Shown piece by piece: positions 56,213 to 64,000 of a DNA stretch of 64,000 nucleotides. This DNA is from Strobilurus pachycystidiatus (lineage: Eukaryota > Basidiomycota > Agaricomycetes > Agaricales > Physalacriaceae). The stretch is taken from NCBI GenBank assembly GCA_019915135.1, contig JAHLMK010000010.1, positions 992,001 through 1,056,000 of the forward strand, written 5' to 3'. Within the stretch, counting starts at the first letter, position 1. The number at the start of each line of letters is the position of its first letter. The notes under the pieces are model-generated. The model worked only from the letters and a program-made list of their open reading frames with translations, was not told the origin of the DNA and did not search any database. The position numbers were made by a program, and so were the translations under genes.

Positions 56213-56555
56213 TGAGCGCCCTGTCGGGAAGGACCGAAGCTCAGAGCGGCCTGTGGGTGCTAAGTAAATGTGATCAAGAAAGCAAGTCGAAGACTCGAAG
56301 TGACGGTATAAGTATCCTGTTGCGGGCTCGACTGAAGATATGAGATTACGTTGACGCTGTGGTCTAAGTAGTACATGACAGACCCCGATATGCCAAGACA
56401 TCTTTCATGGATTCCCCGACCCTGCCCCGACCAGCGAGTCGCGACAAATCAGGAACATCGCCAGGGAAGGAAAGAAAGGGCATCAATCCTTTGTTTCTTT
56501 GTTGTTCGCTCTTAAAAGGTGTTTTGGATTCGATGATCCTCCCCAACTCTCTGAA

Positions 56556-57833
56556 ATGCCTTACGACCACACATTGCCCGCATTCGCGAGCTGCAATGGT
56601 GTACATGTGGAGATCTCATCCAAGCCTTCTTTTTCCTTAGACCACTGTCTTATTGCGGATCCCATCGTTACCGCCAGCTCTCCTGGATCCATTCGCCGAA
56701 AACGATATGAAAGGCGTCTCTCCCCTTACCCTCCTCGGTCCCCGACGTCATCTCCGCGCCTTTATGCTTCCAGTACATCTGGATCTTCGTCCCCGTCCCA
56801 CCGATCCATCTCTCCCTTATCCATATCGTCATACTCGAGATCCTCCTGTAGCCCTTCTCCCATCATCACACCGCAACCTCCAATCCTCTCGTCGCCTCCC
56901 ATTGGACCCAAGCCGAATACTAGCTCAACCAATGGTGCCACTCAACCAATGCATGGGAGTGCAGCGCCGATCAGCCCTCTTGTCCAGGAGCCCCTACCAG
57001 CAACCCCGGAGACTCGCGTCCCGGGTTTTCCTCCCTCGTACGCGCGTACTACAACCACCTCCCCTGAGAACGCGACAGTCCCGCCTCCTGCTCGTCTTAT
57101 TGCAGCTTCACCAGCCGTCGCAGAAGCAGCTCCACATACTGTGCCTTCTCCTTCCTCTAGGGCTGCAGGAAAGGCGCCTTCCAACTTCCCGGCGGTGTTC
57201 ATACCCACCCCTACTTCTGAAGGCACCCAACCTTCATCTTCTCGTCGCGGCGCTGCACTCCCTACCACCGTTCCCGACCCCTCTGTTCTCCAAATGCCTC
57301 GAGCGACTGGCTTCTCCGAGAAGCCGTCGACAAAGATCAAAAAGCCCTTGGGAGAACCTGGCCGACCAGGTCGTGGAGGGTACAATCTCCAGGTGGCGCT
57401 CCAGTGGGAAGCTTCACAGTTCAAGACCATACGGGTAATTCATTGTCCCATCAAACCCACCCAGACTAACGACGAATGCAGAGTTTTGTCAAACAGGTTG
57501 TCGAAGATCACTTGAGTTTACATAAATCGTTCTACGAGCAACAGGAACAGAAGCTTCAACTGGTACATGTGAAGGTATGTGTCCCTCTTGGAGAGGTTTG
57601 ATATACAGATCGGACACTGACGCGCCCTCGTTTAGGTTCTGGAGGCCTATCCCTGGCTGAACAACTACGAAGACGTGTGGGTTATCGACGATTTCATACG
57701 AACCATTCTCAAGTACTCCAAATCCGCGAGCAAGCGGGAGCAATTGCGATGGCGATTGGAGGATACTGAAACGCGGCTCGAGCAGATGGTAGGCACAGGT
57801 CGGAACGGCGGCGGACGGCGTCGCCCCATTTGA
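56556..57833 (+). CDS. Transposon-associated Pro/Ser-rich protein with conserved C-terminal domain
   Basis: Exons 56556-57434, 57482-57574 and 57636-57833 give 389 residues. The first two thirds are Pro/Ser/Thr-rich and probably disordered. The C-terminal part, KIKKPLGEPGRPGRGGYNLQ, then ALQWEASQFK, VVEDHLSLHKSF and AYPWLNNYEDVWVIDDFIR, resembles a domain I recall from many mushroom proteins found next to transposases. Its function is unknown to me. The DNA after the stop repeats the 3' flank of the Tnp2-like gene. The upstream frame is open to 56499 without an ATG. Confidence 0.65.
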
Positions 57834-57869
57834 TTTCCAAGCAGGACTACTGGTCAGATAGGAAATAAA

Positions 57870-58165
57870 GCAAATAATGTATCTTTGGGCTTCTTTTACA
57901 AGATCTCCCTCTATTTTTTACAGTCATAGATGACGGTATCATAGGGAATGTGAAGAGGTAGAGATTCAGGTCAAATTGTACCGCAAAGAAGGAATTTGGA
58001 GTGTATAAATAATATGTGCCTTTCTGATGTACACTCATGTCTTTAACTAAAAAGTGATTCTTCAATTTCTACTGCCAGTAGATGCAAAGTTTGGTAACGG
58101 TGTCTGTGTCTTCGAGGCGTCATGAAAGTCTCGAGACAGTCTCAAGACGGCGATGACCTTAAAAT
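57870..58165 (+). repeat. Copy of the Tnp2-like gene 3' flank
   Basis: Matches about 41710-42000, including CAGTCATAGATGACGGTAT, TGATGTACACTCATGT and GTCTCGAGACAGTCTCAAGA (the palindrome is at 58128-58137). Confidence 0.8.
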
Positions 58166-58169
58166 TCGA

Positions 58170-58984
58170 AGGATCTCAACAGCCGTTCAGCCAGCTCCCT
58201 GGAAGAATACGTAGGATCAGACAGATATATTTACTGAAACCTCGAGGGATACAACAAAAACAAAAAAAGTAACATGAACAGTAATAGAAATATATAGCAA
58301 CAAGCGAGGGACATACTATAGAAACCTCGTTACGCATTGAGCTTCCTGATCATATGTTTGTCTCTCTCGCCCACAACCTTCATGGCGTTCAGTGACCTCT
58401 CTGGACTCGGCAGTATACACCTGACACTGCTCTGACCCGCAAGTATCTTGGCCGCATGATCCCGCAAGGACCCACGACCACCTCCTGAGAAAGAGTCTTC
58501 AATATATATCTCCCTGCGCATGCCCTCACAAAGACGGCGCTGACCTTGTCTAGTCCCAGCGTTGAAGAGGCCCATATCGATCTTCCTCGTCCGGGTCATG
58601 ATGGCACTTCTTTGAGCTACATACCCTGATCCACCAAGATGCCTCCTGCACGTCTTGACTTTGACAGAGGCGGAGAGGTGCATACGCGCGTGGCCGTCGG
58701 AGCGTGGCAGTGATACGCTGCTCGCTGACCCGAGGATCATCCAATATTGCCCGTCTCGGTGTAGGAGCTGGCAACCCGTCCACCGGCTTCTTCTCGATAA
58801 TGCCAGGATGCATCTTGTTTCTTGTTTCGTGCGTGGTTGATATCAGCTGTGAGCTCTTTGCCTGGCTGTCAGACTGTTCAAGAAAAAACACGTAGTGTCG
58901 GGACGCTCACCGGATCGTCAGGATGTCATCCTTCAGGCAGAATGCAGCATTCCGCAAGATGATTCGAGCTGTTGGTACATCACA
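58170..58984. other. Extra 0.8-kb segment absent from the sister block
   Basis: The block at 41990-42010 lacks it. TCGAA occurs at both joins, which may be a target duplication. Minus frames at 58330-58740 and 58550-58891 have no recognised motif and may be two exons of an unknown gene. Confidence 0.4.
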
Positions 58985-59870
58985 AGATAGAGCAGGTCGA
59001 ATGGAAACATAGCTTAGTATTTGTAGTAGATCAATGTTGCGAGTAATGGGCAAATCGACCTACGTCTGGGTCTCATAGAAAGCGGGCATCCCAAACGGTC
59101 GGACCGTGCGTACCCTCTGTACGGTCTCTTTCTGCTGATCCAGGTCCGCTTCCTAGGCGGTGAGTGTCGGCCTTGGCATTGATCTGGCATTTTCACTGTT
59201 GTTCGTGTGTGCGGAATTCTATGAAGCACCGAGAAATGGTAAGGCAATTAAGCAAGGGACGGCGGATTCTGGCTGACTTTGGCGAGATCAGAACCAGCCA
59301 CGGCTAGAGAAAGCCAGATCGCAATGAGAAGAATGCGGAATGCGAAGGAAACAAATCACGCACCGGACATCGTCGCGTCGTCTCTTCTCTCCGCGCCTGA
59401 GTTTGTCCGGTTGTTTGGGTCACTGTCATGCTTCGCTTGAGAGGGTAGATGTGAGAGCTGCGCATGACTGAGATCTGCCGACCACTCCAACGCTACTGCA
59501 AGCCACACACGAAGCGGCGTCGGCGCAGAGGAAGTCTATTCCAAGCGACGTGCAATGCTCTCGCTAAGAGAAAATAGCATGGGTCCGCCAGCCATTCCAA
59601 TACCAGCCCACGCTACTGCAAGCCACACACGAAGCGGCGTCGGCGCAGAGGAGGTTGATTCCAAGCGACGTGCAATGCTCTCTGCTAAGAGAAAATAGCA
59701 TGGGTCCAGGCAAAGTCGTGGGAGGCGCAGGTCTGGTAGGCCGTGGTGATGGTCGCCCGATGAGCACAATTGACTGCCCGATCATGACTTATCGGCTCGG
59801 CCCGGATACCCGCAGAAGTCTCGAGACTCTTACGAGACTCTCTTGAGACGAATGCCCCCAAAAAACCGCG
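58985..59870 (+). repeat. Dispersed repeat R1, copy e (two units), near full length
   Basis: Starts CATAGCTTAGTATTTGTAGT, has two 121-bp units (about 59490-59700) and ends at GTCTCGAGAC (59818-59827) followed by GAGAC-type words. Confidence 0.82.
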
Positions 59871-59998
59871 TAGTAATTACTTTCTGGGTAGTGAGATGAT
59901 CTAGTTCAGGAAATGGATGTTATATCTATGTTCAAAGAGATGGAAGTCGGTAGGAAGAGTATTCGTATAGTGATCAAAGTATCTGGTAAATGCACACA

Positions 59999-60899
59999 TC
60001 ACCTCCCAAATTTCTGGAACCCTTTCGTGACTCTGCCCTCGTGAGGAGGGCTCCTGGAAGCAACCCTTTTGAGGGCTCGAGCCTCCTTGCGGCGCTTCTC
60101 TTGCTCCTCCTGGCGCTTCTCCTGCTCCTTCCTCTCCTCCTTCCTCTCCTCCTCCTCTTGAATGTGTTTGACGGCCATGTCATCATCATCGAGCAGTTGC
60201 TTCAGGTCTTGCCCGAGGTTGTCCTGTTCTTGTGGTCCAGCAAGGTTTTTAAAAGCTTTTTCAAAATTGTCCCAAGCAGCTTCGACGAGGGGACCTTCCG
60301 ACTCGTTGTGGTTTTGTGCTCCGTAGTCAACCAGCACTGCACCACACGTGGTCAGCCAGATAACATGAGCAGGAAACGCCTACTCACGGCGAGCCAAAAA
60401 TCTTAGCTGTATCGGGAGAAATATTCCCAACTTCTGGAAACAGTGCCTCCACTGGCTATCCCATCTTCCAGTCTTCTCCATCCACTTGATTACATCGGCA
60501 TGAAAATGGTTGGTACAGGTATCCGAGTCACTCTCATCTCCGGAACCCTCGTTGGTGCAGGTCTTGGAGTCGCTCTCGGGCGCATCAGGAGGGGTGGCGG
60601 GTTCTTCTAGAGAGGTCAGTTGAGGGTGACAGCTGAGATCCAAATCTCGCACCTCCGGGAAAAAGTTTAAGAAGGTTGTCGTAGAGCTCGGATTGCCCTT
60701 GGATGTAGTATGCCAGTGACTCTGCTGAGACATCAGCCTCTGGGGGGGGAGAGATACCCCTTGGGGCCCATGTACTGGGCGTCATGGCGGCAAGAGGGCG
60801 CATTGGGCGAGACTCAGGTCTGGGTACTCTAAACGCACCCGGAAGAGGCGGTCGAGGAGGAGACACGTATGACTTTTGACTGGTAGACAGATACGACAT
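59999..60899 (-). CDS. Hypothetical protein, 267 residues, three exons
   Basis: Exons 60899-60653, 60606-60388 and 60336-59999 with introns of 46 and 51 nt join in phase. It starts MSYLSTSQKSYVSPPRPPLP (disordered), has an acidic Ser/Asp/Thr stretch, then a helical block with HADVIKWMEKTGRWDSQW and LIQLRFLA-like leucines. The C-terminal coiled coil is extremely Glu/Lys/Arg-rich. Its final residues (GSRNLGGDV type, here reading into QKFGR) lie in a segment shared with the gene at 42880. Probably a transposon-associated gene; no known domain. Confidence 0.6.
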
Positions 60900-61127
60900 T
60901 TTCAGCCGAGTGAGTGCGGTACTGAGCGAAGATCAGTGCGCAGTACTAGTCTTGAGTTGATCGCGGGGCGCTTGGCCAACCCGGCGATTATGTACACATG
61001 CCTCATTTAGAAAGATGTTCCCATGTGCGATCGCGTTACTTTATTCTCAACCACGACCTTGCTTGCGTGTACCTCGTCTGTAACCCATAATTCGACGCGT
61101 TTTTTCGCTCTCCACTATTTCTGTTTG

Positions 61128-62207
61128 ATGTATTCTGGTCCTTCCCGAAGAAACTATCGCGGCCCGCCGCTCATAGTGCCTGAAATCCCTTCCATTCCAT
61201 CCGATGCAGCAAATTACCGGGTATCCAATTATGTGCCCTCTACACCGTCGATTCTTGAGTCGCCAGTCTTGCGATCAGACTTCGAAAACATCTCATATCC
61301 TCCTCTATCTCCTTCCCAATTTTCCCCCACTGCTCTCGACAGTCCATTCCAGCAGATGACTCTGCTCTCTGCCACGGACTTGTCCTCTCTTTTACCGGAT
61401 CCCGGCGCTCCAAAGACCAACAAATCTCGTTGGGAGCACTGCACCACTGCACTCGAAGGAATCCTTCAAGGATTTGAGATCTTTGGGGATTTCATGGAGA
61501 CGTTCGTAACAAACTTTCCACGCGATGATCCCGCCGACCCCCGCTCTGACAAGCACATTCGCGTCGTCTCATCCTGGCTCAGTGGCAAAAGCCGCCATCG
61601 CCCCGTTCACACGGTGAAGGCGCTTTACAATAACCGATACAGTATTCCTCATGCCGGGTCGGACCACATTGAAGAACTGGCTTGCTTATTCGACGCTAGT
61701 GTTGATGAAGACGAGATTCATTACACCCGCGTTGCCCTCTCCATTTGGGCCCTAAAGCTTCTGGGTCCACGCTTCAGGGAGGAGATTGGCCAGCTTGGGG
61801 CGAGCGACCCTTCGGATCCTGATTTCCATGTTCGGTTGTATGCATCTGTCAACAATCGGATGAAAGAAAAGCACCGGCTCGTTGAACACAGCGACATCTC
61901 AGACTTTAGCATGCGGAGAACCATGGAGACGTTCAAGCGACGGGCACCCGCTTCCTGGTTCGCAACGGAATGTATGGCGGGAACGAAGAAGAACGGAGTT
62001 GTTGTTGTGCGTACCAACCGCCCGCATTCTTTTGTACGTCGTGATATTTTACTTGACATGCATCTCATAACCTCTGTGTAGATTCAGACAACGGCTATCA
62101 GCTCCTTTGTTCTCGCACGCAACAAGTACGCGAACGGCTACATGGGAATGGTGATGGGGGTCTGGCTCTACTCATGCAAGGCCCACAGTGACGATGAAGA
62201 TATTTGA
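61128..62207 (+). CDS. N-terminal part of a transposon-associated protein, 343 residues
   Basis: Exon 61128-62033, a 48-nt intron and exon 62082-62207 join in phase. The start MYSGPSRRNYRGPP is disordered. The central helical part (LEGILQGFEIFGDFMETFVT, DKHIRVVSSWLSGKSRHRP) and the end (SSFVLARNKYANGYMGMVMG, then VWLYSCKAHSD) resemble the beginning of large uncharacterised DUF6589-type proteins that are multiplied in mushroom genomes. Those continue for hundreds of residues, so this is probably a truncated copy. An in-frame ATG at 61023 is an alternative start. Confidence 0.55.
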
Positions 62208-62256
62208 TTACTTACTTGATAACAATTAGTAGTAGGTAGCCAATTGCATCAAGTAG

Positions 62257-63800
62257 TCAAGACCGCGCGCGCGACTCCAAAGCCAGTTTCCGTGAACGTG
62301 TCACTGGACCCGATGATACTCCTACTTGAATGAGGGTAGGCCTTGTACGAGTTCGCTTTTGTGCTGGAGCCTGATTAGTGATATCGTCGAGGGGACGCAG
62401 GGGTGGTGGGCGCTTCTGAGGATGATGAAAGCCGGGTACTGAATCCATCGCGACGCCGACGTCTTCATCAGAATAATCCATGTCGACTGACATATCCCCG
62501 CTTGATCGCTGAGAATCAACATCCATCATGTCGTCTGATGAGGGATTCGTCTTCTTCTTCCCAGCGGCGCGTTTCTTCCCCTTCCCGGTTGGTTTCCGTA
62601 GATGTAACACTCGGACCTGCTCTTGCAAGATAAGATCCCAAAGCTTACAACCGTGCGTCTGTGTGAAAGGCCAAGAATGAGACGAGAGAATGTCATCGAG
62701 TTCCTCCCGAATCAAGAGCCGAGTGAGCTTATCCAGAATGGCGTCAATGAGGGATACGGGAAAGAAGGCGGAACGTGGACGGTATTCATGCTCAGGCTGA
62801 TACATCATCTCCGATGTCAGCTTCTCGCCAAACTCGCGTAGAACCTGCTGTACCAACGGTCGCTCCTTTATCGGCTTTAGATCCCTTCTATCTGCGGGCG
62901 GCTTGGGCGAGTTGATTGGCATTCTGAATGATGGATCGATAGACACTGTCATGGAGTGAAATGGCTCAACGCCATAGCGTGAGCAGCACAGCGAACAGAA
63001 GAGCGCTCTCTTGGCTTGAGAGCAGTCAAGGAGTGTTGTCTCGAATGGTGTATTGCCAAAGCATCGGTTCTTGGCAGCAACGAGGCAGACTTTCTCAGTC
63101 AAGAGCTCCGCCTTCGCAGGGTCCATAGTCTCGTTCGAATCTTTCTTCTTCTTGGAACGGCCAGTGGAAGGGGTTGGAAGCGAATGAGAGACCATCAAGA
63201 CGATCTATCAGACAAATAAGACTCCGTTCAAATCAATAGCGACTGAGAGATGGCTTACTCTTCATATACTTCTCGGCGTTGGTAAAGTCACTTGGCTGCG
63301 CAAGTATGACGGCCTTGCCGATTCTATCTTAGACTTCCGGCCGACTTGCTCTGCCTGAGGCCTGCTCCACTCCCGAGGGTGTAGTTTGCATAGAGAGCGC
63401 GATACTGTCGTCTAGAGCTGGCGCGTGTACTCCGTTGGCGATGGCAACCGTAGCTAGGATAACCTGAAGCTGTGGATCAGTCTCCAGAAGGGCAAGAGTC
63501 TCGCGATTGAATTTGTCGCCACAGATGCTGGTGTACTGGCGATCACGCCGGCCGTGAGCAACGCCTGGAGGCTCCATCTTGAGAAGATAGACAAAGACGC
63601 GATATATAACAGGGAGAGAAGGGCAATGGATCACAACCTTTCGGCCGGTGTTGAAATATGGAAGGAGCTGGGGGAAGACACGGCCATTGATACCGTTTGC
63701 AAGGGGCTATGTACCAAGTACGACACTTTCACATTCGGCGATTCACATTTGTATATCCGCTTCACATTCCCACAACCCTGGAAAGGCAACTTGGTTAGGG
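62257..63800 (-). pseudogene. RecQ-like helicase, C-terminal half, broken
   Basis: Minus-strand order: VKVSYLVHSPLQTVSMAV, FPQLLPYFNTGRKVVIHCPS, YTSICGDKFNRETLALLETD, LQVILATVAIANGVHAPALD, then motif VI as SGRASRP (normally GRAGR). This matches the second RecA domain of the RecQ-like helicases common in mushroom genomes. An in-frame TAA follows RPEV near 63330, after which the same frame goes on (IGKAVILAQPSDFTNAEKY). The zinc-ligand tail follows (FCSLCCSRYG) and a disordered basic end. The ATP-binding half is missing. Confidence 0.78.
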
Positions 63801-64000
63801 TTCGGGGCGGGTTACGGCGGGTTAGTCGGTTAGGTTTGGGTGTGTCTCTCCCGCGCGCGTAGCGCACTGCAACTTAGAGCTCTAAGTTGCTTGGTTAGAG
63901 GTTAGGTTAGAGGTTTGGGTTGGTTAGAGGTCAGGGGAGGGGTAGGGAATATTTTCTTCTGGGGGCGGGGCGGGGTGGCGGGTGGCGGGTACCGAATTAG
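63780..64000 (+). repeat. G-rich region with GGTTAG words and a perfect palindrome
   Basis: The plus strand holds about eight GGTTAG words (for example GGTTAGAGGTTAGGTTAGAGG) among G-runs such as GGGGCGGGGCGGGG. It looks like degenerate telomere-type sequence but is not a regular TTAGGG array. A perfect 22-bp palindrome centred on GAGCTC lies at 63869-63890. Confidence 0.5.

Noticed and set aside
58330..58891. Histone-like or other known small basic gene
   Set aside because: A passing similarity of basic stretches did not hold up in any frame; left as unknown.
63780..64000. True telomere array
   Set aside because: GGTTAG words are irregular and mixed with G-runs; no uninterrupted TTAGGG repeats.
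1..64000. tRNA, rRNA or other structured RNA genes
   Set aside because: None with recognisable A/B boxes or conserved cores was seen; a covariance-model search was not possible.

Overview
The window looks like fungal nuclear DNA, most likely from a mushroom-forming basidiomycete (Agaricomycetes). The reasons are the many 45-65 nt GT-AG introns with CTRAC-type branch points, the gene families (P4-ATPase, alpha-1,3-glucan synthase, F-box and RING proteins) and the transposon-linked families (Ty3 element, Tnp2-like transposase, RecQ-like helicase). No species can be named from the sequence. It is not a normal gene-dense stretch: much of it is a repeat-rich mosaic of transposons, duplicated blocks and broken copies of housekeeping genes.

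Layout. 1-5.9 kb: a partial unknown gene, a broken Ett1/Nro1-like gene, an unplaced helical ORF and the C-terminal end of a P4-ATPase pseudogene. 5.94-17.23 kb: a complete Ty3/gypsy retrotransposon inserted into that ATPase, with 1669-bp LTRs differing at one noticed base and a 4-bp target duplication. 17.2-22.7 kb: the rest of the ATPase, then fragments of alpha-1,3-glucan synthase and acetyl-CoA carboxylase joined directly to each other. 24.5-36.6 kb: a dispersed repeat (called R1 here), an apparently intact WD40 gene with a C-terminal membrane segment, a decayed non-LTR reverse transcriptase, two small RING-finger genes, an SF3B1 pseudogene and an Spt5-like gene. 37.1-41.9 kb: an intact eight-exon Tnp2-like transposase gene of 1470 residues. 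42-47 kb: another R1 copy, a hypothetical gene, a coiled-coil gene and an F-box gene. 47.7-56.2 kb: a second, rearranged and more damaged set of the 24.5-34.4 kb blocks (part inverted, part direct) with a Brr2 fragment at one join. 56.5-64 kb: transposon-associated genes, a fifth R1 copy and a broken RecQ-like helicase next to G-rich GGTTAG-containing DNA.

The most interesting object is the retrotransposon. Its gag, protease and polymerase frames are each offset by -1, and each junction carries an in-phase GGGTTTY slippery heptamer. No ATG occurs from the LTR TATA box to the gag start, 1.39 kb. An antisense gene with its own TATA box and a 64-nt intron lies between pol and the 3' LTR. Together with the nearly identical LTRs this suggests a recently active, possibly still functional element with retrovirus-like gag-pro-pol expression.

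The second theme is reshuffling. Fragments of SF3B1, Brr2, acetyl-CoA carboxylase, glucan synthase, a flippase and an Spt5-like gene keep introns where these could be checked, so they were copied as DNA rather than by retroposition. A 10-bp palindrome (GTCTCGAGAC) recurs near the ends of R1 copies and just beyond the Tnp2-like gene, suggesting a link between R1 and that transposase. All family names come from reading motifs by eye, without database searches.
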